A stretch of DNA of 64,000 nt from Pararobbsia alpina (GCF_902859895.1 NZ_CADIKM010000010.1:1-64000), one strand, 5' to 3'. Numbered from the stretch's first letter, positions 50,983-60,324 are shown. Numbers and translations are program-made. The notes: generated by a model not told the origin, from the sequence alone.

Positions 50983-51627
50983 ATGAGTTCGTCCATGCCG
51001 CCGCCCTCTGCTCCGCGCAGCCCCTCCAAGGGGACAGCCCTGCGCATCCTGCTCGTGCGCGACCCGTTCAATTCGCGCGACGAAGACGTCGAGGCGATCC
51101 GCGCGGGTCTCGCCGATGCGGGCTATCAGCTTGTCAGCGTCGCCGATGCGGACGTCGACCTGCCCATACTGATCGACGAGTCGAAACCCGATCTGCTGAT
51201 CATCGAATCCGAAGCCGCGGCGCGCGACGTGCTCGAACATGTCTGCGTGTCGACCCGCAACGCGCCGCGACCGATCGTGCTCTTCACCGACAACGACGAT
51301 GCCGAACGGATGCGCACCGCGTTCGCGGCCGGCATTACCGCCTATATCGTCGACGGGCTCACGGCCGAGCGCGTCAAGCCGGTGCTCGATGCGGCGCTCG
51401 CACGTTTCGGCTTCGAGCAGCAATTGCGCGACGAGCTGGCATCGACGCGCAATCAGTTGTCCGAACGCAAGCTCGTCGAGCGCGCGAAGGGCATGCTCAT
51501 GAAACAGCTCGGAATCACGGAGGACGAGGCTTATCACCGTCTGCGACGCCTTTCGATGGAAAAGAAACTCCGCCTCGCGGACGCGGCACAGCGGATCATC
51601 GATATCTCAGCGGCGCTGGACGAATAA
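50983..51627 (+). CDS. nasT: ANTAR-domain antiterminator NasT
   Basis: The 214-residue protein has a receiver-like domain (ALRILLVRDPFNSRDEDVEA ... PIVLFTDNDDAERMRTAFAA) and a C-terminal ANTAR RNA-binding domain (LVERAKGMLMKQLGITEDEA, YHRLRRLSMEKKLRLADAA). The receiver has an aspartate-poor pocket as in NasT, which is controlled by NasS binding instead of phosphorylation. NasT binds paired hexaloop hairpins in the nas leader and prevents termination; exactly such hairpins lie just downstream of this gene. The ATG at 50983 is used; a second ATG follows at 50995. Confidence 0.93.
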   Translation: MSSSMPPPSAPRSPSKGTALRILLVRDPFNSRDEDVEAIRAGLADAGYQLVSVADADVDLPILIDESKPDLLIIESEAAARDVLEHVCVSTRNAPRPIVLFTDNDDAERMRTAFAAGITAYIVDGLTAERVKPVLDAALARFGFEQQLRDELASTRNQLSERKLVERAKGMLMKQLGITEDEAYHRLRRLSMEKKLRLADAAQRIIDISAALDE

Positions 51628-51925
51628 GGGATCCGACGGCCTGCCGGAGGGTCGATTCGGCTTTCCGGCGCAGGGATTGAATCAGCCGTGCCGGCCGCAG
51701 AATTAAAGCGGCCGCGCCGCCTATTGTCGCGATCGCGTGATCGACCGGACGCGTGCCCATTGCCGCGCACCACGCGACAGCATCGTGCACTACGCCGCAA
51801 CGCGGGGCACCGCGACGCTGCATCGCCCGGCATTCACCCGCATGCACGCGATGAAGCTCCGCACAGACGCGTGAGCCTTGCCAGCAAAAGCATTGCAGCC
51901 TTCTTTGCGCTTTGCACAACCACAG

Positions 51926-51940
51926 TGGCATGACGCTTGC
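51926..51940 (+). promoter_or_regulatory. Sigma-54 (-24/-12) promoter of the nas operon
   Basis: TGGCAT-N5-TTGC fits the sigma-54 consensus TGGCAC-N5-TTGCA, with the invariant GG and GC 12 bases apart. Transcription would start near 51952, immediately before the first leader hairpin. No clear pair of NtrC sites could be picked out upstream by eye. Confidence 0.65.
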
Positions 51941-51952
51941 GTAGATCTCACC

Positions 51953-52016
51953 CGAGCCAACGAAGGCTCGCGGGACGAGCGCCATGCCGGCGATCTCCCT
52001 GGGACAACGGCGTCCC
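51953..52016 (+). promoter_or_regulatory. ANTAR-binding leader hairpins P1 and P2
   Basis: P1 is CGAGCC-AACGAA-GGCTCG (51953-51970) and P2 is GGGAC-AACGGC-GTCCC (52001-52016). Both hexaloops have A at position 1 and G at position 4, the signature recognised by ANTAR proteins. The 3' arm of P2 (52012-52016) is part of the 5' arm of the following terminator, so P2 and the terminator are mutually exclusive. Confidence 0.85.
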
Positions 52017-52059
52017 GATCCGACACGTCTTCGACGTCCGGATCGGGACGCTTTTTTTT
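52010..52059 (+). terminator. Attenuator terminator of the nas operon
   Basis: GCGTCCCGATCCG (52010-52022) pairs perfectly with CGGATCGGGACGC (52039-52051) and is followed by eight T (52052-52059), 17 bases before the nasS ATG. It is the target of NasT antitermination. Confidence 0.93.
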
Positions 52060-52076
52060 GCCGATCGATTCGAGCC

Positions 52077-53348
52077 ATGACCGACACCGTCGACAGTGCC
52101 AATGAATTGCCAGCCCACGCGCCGGATGCTGCGCGCGCCGTGGGCGCCGACGCGCGCGAGGCCGCGGCACCCGCCAGCGGTACGCCGCCCGCCGCTGGCG
52201 CCTGGCTGGCCGGCTCGGACCGCCCCGAAAAAATCGAGATTCGCGTCGGCTTCCTGCCGCTGACCGATTGCGCTCCTGTCGCGATGGCCATCGCGCTCGG
52301 TCTCGATCAAAAATACGGTATCCGAATCGTCGCGCGCCGCGAGGCATCCTGGGCCGCCGTACGCGACAAACTCGTCAACGGCGAGCTCGATGCCGGGCAC
52401 GCCCTGTACGGCATGGTCTATGGCGTCGAGCTCGGTATCGGCAGCCACCAGAGCGCCATGGCCGTGCTCATGACGCTGAACCAGAACGGCCAGGCGATCA
52501 CGCTTTCCTCGCGGCTCGCCGCGGCCGGCGTGACAGACGGCGCCTCGCTCGCGGCGCATCTGCGCGCGGATGGGCGCAGGGCCGTGTTCGCGCAGACCTT
52601 CCCGACCGGCACCCATGCGCTCTGGCTCAACTACTGGCTCGCCGCACATGGCATCGATCCGCTGCGCGACGTGCGCACGGTCACCGTGCCGCCACAACAA
52701 ATGGCCGCGAACATTGCCCAGGGCCGCATTGATGGCTTCTGCGCGGGGGAACCGTGGCACGCGCATGTGATCTCGAGCGGCACGGGTTTTACCGCCGCAA
52801 CCTCACAGGATGTATGGCCCGACCATCCCGAGAAAGTCCTCGCGTCCACGGCCGAGTTCGTGCAACGCCATCCGAACGCCGCACGCGCATTGATCGCCGC
52901 ACTGCTCGAAGCCGCTCGCTTTATCGACGCGTCCGCCGAAAACCGCTCGCGCACGGTCGCGACGATCGCATCGGCCGACTACATCGACGTGCTGCCCGAA
53001 ACGATCGAGCCCCGCATGCAGGGCCGCTACCGCAACGGCATTGGCCGTACCTGGGACGATGCGCATCCGCTGCGATTCCACGCCGAAGGCGCGGTCAATT
53101 TCCCCTACCTGTCCGACGCGATCTGGTTCATGACCCAGCAGAAACGCTGGGGCATGTTGAATGCCCACCCCGACTATCTGGCGATCGCGAACCGGGTCAA
53201 CCGCCTCGACCTCTATCGCGACGCAGCAGCCGCCGCCGGCGTGCCGCTGCCCGGTCACGCATCGCGGCACTCGACGCTCATGGACGGCACGGGCTGGAGC
53301 GCAGCCGATCCGCGGGCCTATGCAGACACCTTTTCGATCCATGCCTGA
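52077..53348 (+). CDS. nasS: NasS-like nitrate sensor (NrtA/CmpA substrate-binding family)
   Basis: The 423-residue protein has the NrtA/CmpA fold (IEIRVGFLPLTDCAPVAMAI, LVNGELDAGHALYGMVYGVE, RIDGFCAGEPWHAHVI) but no signal peptide or lipobox; the first 50 residues are a soluble Ala-rich stretch. No permease or ATPase follows. This fits the cytoplasmic sensor NasS, which holds NasT inactive until nitrate or nitrite binds, better than a transporter component. The gene is downstream of the attenuator, so NasT would control its partner's synthesis. Fallback identification: nitrate ABC transporter binding protein. Confidence 0.8.
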   Translation: MTDTVDSANELPAHAPDAARAVGADAREAAAPASGTPPAAGAWLAGSDRPEKIEIRVGFLPLTDCAPVAMAIALGLDQKYGIRIVARREASWAAVRDKLVNGELDAGHALYGMVYGVELGIGSHQSAMAVLMTLNQNGQAITLSSRLAAAGVTDGASLAAHLRADGRRAVFAQTFPTGTHALWLNYWLAAHGIDPLRDVRTVTVPPQQMAANIAQGRIDGFCAGEPWHAHVISSGTGFTAATSQDVWPDHPEKVLASTAEFVQRHPNAARALIAALLEAARFIDASAENRSRTVATIASADYIDVLPETIEPRMQGRYRNGIGRTWDDAHPLRFHAEGAVNFPYLSDAIWFMTQQKRWGMLNAHPDYLAIANRVNRLDLYRDAAAAAGVPLPGHASRHSTLMDGTGWSAADPRAYADTFSIHA

Positions 53349-53373
53349 GCGAATGAAATTGGAGAACACAGTG

Positions 53374-55824
53374 ATGACCAAGCAAAAACTGGTGATGGTC
53401 GGCAATGGCATGGCCGGCGTGCGCACCCTCGAGGAACTGCTCAAGCACGCGCCGGATCTCTACGAGATCACGGTGTTCGGCGCGGAGCCGCATCCGAACT
53501 ACAACCGGATCCTGCTCTCGCCGGTGCTGGCGGGTGAACAGACGATCGACCAGATCATTCTCAACAGCTATGACTGGTATGCCGAACACAACATCACGCT
53601 GCATACCGGTAAACAGATCGTCAGCATCAACCGCGCGCGCCGGATCGTCACGGCAAGCGACGGCACGACTGCGCACTACGACCGGCTGCTGCTCGCAACC
53701 GGCTCGAATCCGTTCATCCTGCCGATACCCGGCAAGGACCTCGAAGGCGTAGTCGGCTATCGCGATATCGCCGACACGCAAGCGATGATCGATGCAGCCA
53801 CGACCCACAAGCACGCTGTCGTGATCGGCGGCGGCCTGCTCGGTCTCGAAGCGGCCAACGGTCTCAAGGTCCGCGGCATGGAAGTGAGCGTCGTGCACCT
53901 GGCCGACTCCCTGCTCGAACGCCAGTTCGATCGCAATGCGGGCACGCTGCTGCGCAAGTCGCTCGAAGCGCGCGGCCTCACGTTCAAAATGGAAACGCAG
54001 ACCGAGGCGCTGATCGGCGACTCGGCTGACGGCACGGCGGGCCGCGTGCGCGCGGTGCGCTTCAAGGACGGTTCCGAAGTCCCGGCCGACATCGTCGTGA
54101 TGGCGGTCGGCATCCGCCCGAACACGTCGCTCGCGCAGAGCGCGGGCCTGCACTGCGATCGCGGCATCGTTGTCAACGACACGATGCAGACCTTCGATCC
54201 GCGAATCTACGCGGTAGGCGAATGCGTCAGCCATCGCGGCATCGCCTATGGCCTCGTCGCCCCCCTGTTCGAACAGGCCAAGGTCGCGGCGAATCATCTC
54301 GCGCATTTCGGCATCGGCCGGTACGTGGGCTCGGTGACCTGGACCAAGCTCAAGGTCACGGGCATCGACCTGTTCTCGGCGGGCAACTTCACCGGCGGTG
54401 AAGGCACCGAGGACATCACCTTGTCGGACCCGCTCAGCGGCATCTACAAGAAGCTCGTGATCAAGGACGACAAGCTCGTCGGTGCCTGCCTCTATGGCGA
54501 TACCGCCGACGGCGCCTGGTATTTCCGGCTGTTGCGCGAGGGCCGCAATATCGCCGACATTCGCGACACCCTGATGTTTGGCGAATCGAGCCTCGGCGAT
54601 ACCGGCCACAGCGGTGAGAGCCGGGCGATGTCGATGGCACCCGAGGCGGAAGTCTGCGGCTGCAACGGTGTCTGCAAGGGGACGATCGTCAACGCGATCA
54701 AGGGCAAGGGCCTGTTCACCCTCGAGGAAGTGCGCAAGCATACCAAGGCTGCGGCTTCGTGCGGTTCGTGCACGGGACTCGTGGAACAGATCCTCATGAA
54801 CACGCTCGGCGGTGATTACTCGGCTTCTCCGAAAGCTAAGCCGATGTGTGGCTGCACTGACCGTACGCATGCCGAAGTACGACAGGCGATCCGCGAGCAC
54901 AAACTGCTGTCGATTCCCGCGGTCCAGCGCTTTCTCGAATGGCGCACGCCGAACGGCTGCGCAAGCTGCCGCCCGGCGCTCAATTACTACCTGCTGAGCA
55001 CCTGGCCGCACGAGGTCGAGGACGACCCGCAGTCGCGTTTCATCAACGAGCGCGCGCACGCGAACATCCAGAAGGACGGCACCTTCTCGGTGATCCCGCG
55101 CATGTGGGCCGGCGAAACGAACTCGAGTGAACTGCGCCGGATCGCCGACGTTGTCGACAAATACCAGATCCCGACCGTCAAGGTGACAGGCAGCCAGCGC
55201 ATCGACCTGCTAGGCGTCAAGAAGCAGGATCTCCAGGCCGTCTGGAAGGACCTCGGCATGCCGAGCGGTCACGGCTATGCAAAGGCGCTGCGCACCGTGA
55301 AGACCTGTGTCGGCTCCGAATGGTGCCGCTTCGGCACGCAGGATTCGACCTTGATGGGCAAGCAGCTCGAACGCGCACTGTGGCGCATGTACGCACCTCA
55401 CAAGGTCAAGCTCGCCGTGTCGGGCTGCCCGCGCAACTGCGCGGAATCGGGCATCAAGGACGTCGGCGTGATCGGCGTGGATTCGGGCTGGGAACTCTAC
55501 GTCGCCGGCAACGGCGGCATCAAGACCGAGGTCGCGCACTTCTTCGTGAAAGTCCGCACGCACGAGGAGGTACTCGAATACGCGGGGGCGTTCCTGCAAC
55601 TCTATCGCGAGGAAGGCTTTTATCTCGAGCGGACCGTGCACTACGTGAGCCGTGTCGGTCTCGAGTACGTGAAGAAGAAGGTGCTCGACGATGCCGACAA
55701 CCGCCGCGCACTTTGGGAGCGACTTCAGTTCACGCTCAAGGACGAGCCCGATCCGTGGCACCAGCCTGTCGAGGCCAAGCTGGACTTGCGGCAGTTCGCG
55801 CCGCTTTCGCTTACTGCCGAATAG
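53374..55824 (+). CDS. nirB: Nitrite reductase (NAD(P)H) large subunit
   Basis: The 816-residue NirB reduces nitrite to ammonium in the cytoplasm with NADH. It has an FAD/NADH oxidoreductase domain (VMVGNGMAGVRTLEELL, GGGLLGLEAANGLKVRGM, then DRGIVVNDTMQTFDPRIYAV), two BFD-type [2Fe-2S] segments (CGCNGVCKGTIV ... CGSCTGLVEQIL; CGCTDRTHAEVRQAIREH), and the sirohaem/[4Fe-4S] domain with TCVGSEWCRFG and KLAVSGCPRNCAESGIKDVG. ATG 53374 with GGAG 9 bases upstream is preferred to ATG 53353. Confidence 0.96.
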   Translation: MTKQKLVMVGNGMAGVRTLEELLKHAPDLYEITVFGAEPHPNYNRILLSPVLAGEQTIDQIILNSYDWYAEHNITLHTGKQIVSINRARRIVTASDGTTAHYDRLLLATGSNPFILPIPGKDLEGVVGYRDIADTQAMIDAATTHKHAVVIGGGLLGLEAANGLKVRGMEVSVVHLADSLLERQFDRNAGTLLRKSLEARGLTFKMETQTEALIGDSADGTAGRVRAVRFKDGSEVPADIVVMAVGIRPNTSLAQSAGLHCDRGIVVNDTMQTFDPRIYAVGECVSHRGIAYGLVAPLFEQAKVAANHLAHFGIGRYVGSVTWTKLKVTGIDLFSAGNFTGGEGTEDITLSDPLSGIYKKLVIKDDKLVGACLYGDTADGAWYFRLLREGRNIADIRDTLMFGESSLGDTGHSGESRAMSMAPEAEVCGCNGVCKGTIVNAIKGKGLFTLEEVRKHTKAAASCGSCTGLVEQILMNTLGGDYSASPKAKPMCGCTDRTHAEVRQAIREHKLLSIPAVQRFLEWRTPNGCASCRPALNYYLLSTWPHEVEDDPQSRFINERAHANIQKDGTFSVIPRMWAGETNSSELRRIADVVDKYQIPTVKVTGSQRIDLLGVKKQDLQAVWKDLGMPSGHGYAKALRTVKTCVGSEWCRFGTQDSTLMGKQLERALWRMYAPHKVKLAVSGCPRNCAESGIKDVGVIGVDSGWELYVAGNGGIKTEVAHFFVKVRTHEEVLEYAGAFLQLYREEGFYLERTVHYVSRVGLEYVKKKVLDDADNRRALWERLQFTLKDEPDPWHQPVEAKLDLRQFAPLSLTAE

Positions 55825-55954
55825 GGGAAACGAATCGTGCGAATCATGCGAAACGTACACCAGGTACGAGCGGTAGAGGCCGTGGAAGCCGTGCAAGTCG
55901 AAAAGGAAGTTGCACGAGCGCGGCGTAATGAAACCATGCGCGCAAGGAACAATC

Positions 55955-56347
55955 ATGACTGTCAGTGAATGGCTGTATGTCTGCGAGGCAGACGATATCC
56001 CCGCACTCGGCGCGCGCGTGGTCGAGCGTGCCCATGGATTGCCGATCGCCGTGTTCCGCAATGCGGCCGACAATGTATTTGCCCTGCTTGATCGCTGCCC
56101 GCACAAGGGCGGCCCGCTGTCGCAGGGGATTGTCCATGGCGACCAGGTGACCTGCCCGCTGCACAGCTTCGCGATTTCGCTGGACAGCGGCCTCGTGCAG
56201 GCGCCCGACGAAGGCTGTGCGGCGATCTTCGCCATCCGGCGCGACGGGCAGGCGATCTACCTGAAACGCAGCGAAGTCGCATCGATCGGGATCGACGACG
56301 GGGCGGGCGCACCGCAGCCCATTTCGTTCGAGACCCGACGCGCATGA
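55955..56347 (+). CDS. nirD: Nitrite reductase (NAD(P)H) small subunit
   Basis: The 130-residue NirD has a Rieske-type fold that keeps the cluster ligands in CPHKGGPLSQG and CPLHSFAI, so it probably binds a [2Fe-2S] cluster. It completes the NirBD enzyme. AAGGAAC precedes ATG 55955. The stop codon overlaps the nasA ATG (ATGA). Between nirB and nirD are 130 bases without another gene. Confidence 0.94.
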   Translation: MTVSEWLYVCEADDIPALGARVVERAHGLPIAVFRNAADNVFALLDRCPHKGGPLSQGIVHGDQVTCPLHSFAISLDSGLVQAPDEGCAAIFAIRRDGQAIYLKRSEVASIGIDDGAGAPQPISFETRRA

Positions 56348-59148
56348 TGACGCCGCTGCGGCCCGGCGAAGTTCGCAGCACCTGCTGCTATTGCGGCGTG
56401 GGCTGCGGCGTGATCGTCGAGACACAGGAGACGGCTCGCGGCGCGCGCGAGATCACCGGCGTGCGCGGGGACCCCGACCATCCCGCGAATTTCGGCCGCT
56501 TGTGCTCGAAAGGTGCGTCGCTTCATTTGAGCGCGACCGGACATCGCTATGAGCAGACTCGCGCGGCGCACCCCGAAATGCGCATCGAACGCGGCGAGCA
56601 GCGGCGCCGCATCAGCTGGGACGAAGCGCTCGCGCATGTCGCGGGGCGGTTCGCCGAGATCGTGCGCAAACACGGTTCCGATTCGGTGGGCCTGTATATT
56701 TCGGGCCAGTTGCTGACTGAGGATTACTACGTGTTCAACAAGCTCGCAAAGGGCTTGCTCGGCACGAACAATATCGATTCGAATTCGCGACTCTGCATGA
56801 GCTCCGCGGTGTCGGGCTACAAGCTCACGCTCGGCGCCGATGCGCCGCCGTGCAGCTATGACGATCTCGATCATGCGGGCACGGTGTTCATCGCGGGAGC
56901 CAACCCGGCCTTCGCGCATCCGATCCTTTACCGGCGGCTCGAGGATGCACGCGCGGCGAACCCCGCCATGCGCGTGATCGTCGCCGATCCGCGCCGCACC
57001 GACTCGGCGAGCGATGCGACACTCCATCTGCCGATCGCGCCCGGCACTGATATCGCGCTATTCCATGCGATGTTGCATGTGATGCTCTGGGAGGGTCTTG
57101 TCGATCGCTCATTCATCGAGGCGCACACCGAAGGCTTCGATGCGCTGCGCGATACGGTCCGCGACATGACGCCCGCCATCGCGAGCGGGCTGTGCGGCGT
57201 GCCGACCGACGATATCGTCACGGCCGCGCGCTGGTTCGCCACCGGGCCCACACTTTCGCTCTATTGCCAAGGCCTGAACCAGTCCGCGTCGGGGAGCGCG
57301 AAGAACGCCGCGCTGATCAATCTGCATCTGGCGAGCGCACAGATCGGCAAGCGCGGCGCCGGCCCGTTCTCGCTGACGGGGCAGCCAAACGCAATGGGCG
57401 GACGCGAGGTCGGCGGCATGGCGACAATGTTATCGGGCCATCGCGACATCAACAGCGCGGCCGATCGCGACGAGATCGCCCGCTTGTGGGGCGTCGACGC
57501 GCTTCCCGCGACGGCGGGCAAGACCGCGGTCGAGATGTTCGACTCGCTGGCTGACGGCTCGCTCAAGGCGGTCTGGATCGTCTGCACGAATCCCGCGCAG
57601 TCGATGCCCAACCAGTCGCTCGTGCGCCAAGCGCTCAAACGGGCGGAATTCGTCGTACTGCAGGACGCGTATGCGAATACCGCGACTGCACCTTTCGCGG
57701 ACGTCCTGCTGCCCGCTACGACCTGGGGCGAAAAAGAAGGGACCGTGACAAATTCCGAGCGCCGCATTTCACGCGTGCGCGCGGCGCGTGCGCCGTATGG
57801 CGAAGCGCGCGACGACTGGCGGATCGCCGTCGACGTGGCCCGGCGGCTCGAGGCGCAACTGCGTCCCGCGCAGCCGAGCCTGTTTTCCTATCGAACACCA
57901 GAAGCAGTCTGGAACGAGCATCGGGCGACCACCATCGGCCGCGATCTCGATATCGGGGGGCTTTCCTATGCACTACTCGAGGCGCAAGGCCCGCAACAAT
58001 GGCCTTATCCGGCCGGCGCGGCAGGAGCGACTGAGCGACTTTATCTTGACCACCGCTTCGCTACGCGCGACGGCCGCGCCCGCTTCGCGAACGTCAGCTA
58101 CCAGCCCGTTGCAGAAGCGGTCGATGCGCGGCATCCGTTCGCGCTGACGACCGGCCGCCTGCGCGACCAGTGGCATGGCATGAGCCGCACTGGCACGGTC
58201 GAGAAGCTGTTCTCGCACATGCCAGAACCCTGCGTCGAGCTCAACGCGCGCGATATCGAACGGCTGGGGCTCGACGAGGGGGCGCTCGCGCACCTGACCT
58301 CGCGCCGCGGCAGCATCGTCATGCCCGTGAAGTCGAGCGAGGCCATGCAGCCGGGGCAAGCCTTCGTCGCGATGCATTGGGGAGAGGAATTCCTCGGCGG
58401 GCAGCCCGGCGGACGCGTCGCGCATGGCGTGAATTCGCTGACGACCGGTGTGTACGATCCGGTGTCCAGGCAGCCCGAGCTCAAGCATGCGGCGATCCGG
58501 ATCATGAAGGCCGAACTGAGCTGGCAATGGACCGTGTTCGCCTTGCTGCCCACGGAACGCGCGCTCATGCTGCAGCAGACGATGCGGGCCTACCTCGCGC
58601 GGTTTCCGTTTGCGAGCTGCGTGCCGTTCGCGGCCGGCAGCCAGGTCGGTCTGTCTTGGCGCGCAGCCGCGTACGATCCTGCGGAGATCGATCTCCAGCA
58701 GGAGATTGAAGCCCACTTTGGGATCGTCGCCGGAGCGCCGGATGTGCTCTTCTACAAGGACACGCGGCGCGGTACGGTGCGACGGCTGCGGGTCGAGGAC
58801 GGCGTGTTGCGGGCAGTCTCGCTCGCAGGAGACATCTCGGCCGCGGGCTGGCTGCGTGAGTACCTCGACACGGCGACGCCGGTGGACGGGCTCGGTCGCC
58901 GGCTGCTCGTGTCGTCGAGCATCCCGCCGACGGAGAACATCGCGCCGCGCGGCAAGACGGTCTGCAACTGCGTCGCCGTTGGCGAGCGAGAAATCGTCGA
59001 CCTGCTCGGCGCACAGCCCGCTTCGGCCGACCCGGCCGCGCGTCTCGAAACCCTCAGGCAGCGGCTCAAATGCGGCACGCAATGCGGATCGTGCATTCCG
59101 GAACTCAAGCGGCTCGTCGGGTCGACGCGGGCTGTTCAAGCAGCTTAG
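56344..59148 (+). CDS. nasA: Assimilatory nitrate reductase catalytic subunit
   Basis: The 934-residue molybdopterin enzyme reduces nitrate to nitrite. The N-terminal [4Fe-4S] ligands CCYCGVGCG and a fourth Cys in RLCSKGASLH, the Mo-bis-MGD domains (YISGQLLTEDYYVFNKLAKG, SNSRLCMSSAVSGYK, MGGREVGGMATMLSGHR) and a C-terminal BFD-like [2Fe-2S] extension (TVCNCVAVGEREIVDLLG ... CGTQCGSCIPELKR) are present. This NasA type takes electrons through its own iron-sulphur tail. No separate NasB/FAD subunit or nitrate transporter lies in the window. Confidence 0.95.
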   Translation: MMTPLRPGEVRSTCCYCGVGCGVIVETQETARGAREITGVRGDPDHPANFGRLCSKGASLHLSATGHRYEQTRAAHPEMRIERGEQRRRISWDEALAHVAGRFAEIVRKHGSDSVGLYISGQLLTEDYYVFNKLAKGLLGTNNIDSNSRLCMSSAVSGYKLTLGADAPPCSYDDLDHAGTVFIAGANPAFAHPILYRRLEDARAANPAMRVIVADPRRTDSASDATLHLPIAPGTDIALFHAMLHVMLWEGLVDRSFIEAHTEGFDALRDTVRDMTPAIASGLCGVPTDDIVTAARWFATGPTLSLYCQGLNQSASGSAKNAALINLHLASAQIGKRGAGPFSLTGQPNAMGGREVGGMATMLSGHRDINSAADRDEIARLWGVDALPATAGKTAVEMFDSLADGSLKAVWIVCTNPAQSMPNQSLVRQALKRAEFVVLQDAYANTATAPFADVLLPATTWGEKEGTVTNSERRISRVRAARAPYGEARDDWRIAVDVARRLEAQLRPAQPSLFSYRTPEAVWNEHRATTIGRDLDIGGLSYALLEAQGPQQWPYPAGAAGATERLYLDHRFATRDGRARFANVSYQPVAEAVDARHPFALTTGRLRDQWHGMSRTGTVEKLFSHMPEPCVELNARDIERLGLDEGALAHLTSRRGSIVMPVKSSEAMQPGQAFVAMHWGEEFLGGQPGGRVAHGVNSLTTGVYDPVSRQPELKHAAIRIMKAELSWQWTVFALLPTERALMLQQTMRAYLARFPFASCVPFAAGSQVGLSWRAAAYDPAEIDLQQEIEAHFGIVAGAPDVLFYKDTRRGTVRRLRVEDGVLRAVSLAGDISAAGWLREYLDTATPVDGLGRRLLVSSSIPPTENIAPRGKTVCNCVAVGEREIVDLLGAQPASADPAARLETLRQRLKCGTQCGSCIPELKRLVGSTRAVQAA

Positions 59149-59279
59149 CTCGGAATGCCGGGGGTTCGGGGTCACCATCGGTGCACCATCGCTGCGATAC
59201 GGACCTATCGCAGGGTCGTACACCACGGCCCTGACGCCGGCAGGCGATAATGTGGATCGAGCCTTCTCCAGAATACGCG

Positions 59280-60242
59280 ATGACTGAATTGACGTTCTCC
59301 TGCGCACGCTTCATCAAGGAAATCGGGCGTGGCCCCAACGGCGCACGGCCGCTGTCGCGCGAGGACGCGCACGATCTCTATTCGGCGATGCTCGACGGCC
59401 GCGTCACGGATGTCGAACTCGGCGCCGTGCTGCTCGCCTACCGGCTCAAGGGCGAAACGCCAGCCGAACTCTCCGGCATGCTGGCGGCCGCCCATGAGAC
59501 GCTCGAGTTGCTGCGCACCCCCGCGGGCGCGCATCGCGGCGTCTCGATCCCGAGCTACAACGGCGCGCGCAAACAGGCCAACCTCACGCCACTGCTCGCC
59601 ATGCGGCTCGCGCACGAAGGTGTGCCGGTGCTCGTGCACGGCGTGACCGAGGATCCGGGCCGCGTGACCAGCGCGGAGATCTTCGCCCGCCTCGGCGTAC
59701 CGGCCGCGGCCAGCATGGCCGATATCGACGCCTCGCTTGATCGCGCGAAGATCGCTTTCGCACCGATCGCGACCTTGTCGCCGCAGCTCGCACGGCTGTT
59801 GTCATTGCGCCGGGTGCTCGGCGTGCGCAATTCGACGCACACACTTGTCAAACTGCTGCAACCGTTTCGCGAACCGGGTCTGCGCCTCGTGAACTACACG
59901 CACCCGGCCTACCGCGACAGCCTGTCGAGCCTTTTCAGCGATCATCCGGAGATTGGCGCCGGCGGCGCGTTGCTCGCGCGCGGCACCGAAGGCGAGGCCG
60001 TCGCCGACACGCGGCGACAGGTCCAGATCGACTGGCTGCACGATGGCCTCGTCGAAACGATCGTCGAACCCGAGCGCCGGGATCCGGATACGCCCGCGCC
60101 CGCCCTGCCGGAACGCGACGCCGATGCTACCGCTCGCTGGATCGAGGCCGCCCTGTCGGGACAGGTGCCCACGCCGCCTGAAATCGAACGACAGGTCGAG
60201 ACCATCAAGCGGCTTGCCGCGCATCCGGAGGTTTCGGCTTGA
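59280..60242 (+). CDS. ybiB: DNA-binding protein YbiB (TrpD2 family, glycosyl-transferase-like)
   Basis: The 320-residue protein has the anthranilate phosphoribosyltransferase fold of TrpD2/YbiB. The N-terminal helical part is RPLSREDAHDLYSAMLDGRV, with IPSYNGARKQANLTPLLAMR and VLGVRNSTHTLVKLLQPF in place of the PRPP motifs. YbiB binds nucleic acid non-specifically and lacks TrpD activity. It commonly closes the nas-nir operon in Burkholderiales; why is not known. ATG 59280 gives the family start MTELTFSCARFIKEIGRG. Confidence 0.9.
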   Translation: MTELTFSCARFIKEIGRGPNGARPLSREDAHDLYSAMLDGRVTDVELGAVLLAYRLKGETPAELSGMLAAAHETLELLRTPAGAHRGVSIPSYNGARKQANLTPLLAMRLAHEGVPVLVHGVTEDPGRVTSAEIFARLGVPAAASMADIDASLDRAKIAFAPIATLSPQLARLLSLRRVLGVRNSTHTLVKLLQPFREPGLRLVNYTHPAYRDSLSSLFSDHPEIGAGGALLARGTEGEAVADTRRQVQIDWLHDGLVETIVEPERRDPDTPAPALPERDADATARWIEAALSGQVPTPPEIERQVETIKRLAAHPEVSA

Positions 60243-60274
60243 ATTTCAGCCTGAGCTTTCACTTGAATTTCAGC
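60238..60274. repeat. 13-bp direct repeat over the ybiB stop codon
   Basis: CTTGAATTTCAGC occurs at 60238-60250 and 60262-60274. It lies just before the leu promoter; function, if any, unknown. Confidence 0.5.
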
Positions 60275-60287
60275 TTTGAGTTTCCTG

Positions 60288-60317
60288 TTGACACGCCTCA
60301 GACCGTCCGCCTATATT
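60288..60317 (+). promoter_or_regulatory. Near-consensus sigma-70 promoter of the leuA leader
   Basis: TTGACA (60288-60293) and TATATT (60312-60317) are separated by 18 bases. Transcription is predicted to start at about 60324, at or one base before the ATG of the leader peptide. Confidence 0.75.
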
Positions 60318-60324
60318 TGCCTCT

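Noticed and set aside
51740-51925. NtrC binding sites upstream of the nas promoter
   Set aside because: Single half-site-like GCACC and TGCAC sequences occur but not as the expected palindrome.
53278-55059. 593-codon open frame antisense to nirB
   Set aside because: nirB has full domain support on the other strand, and the antisense protein shows no motif.
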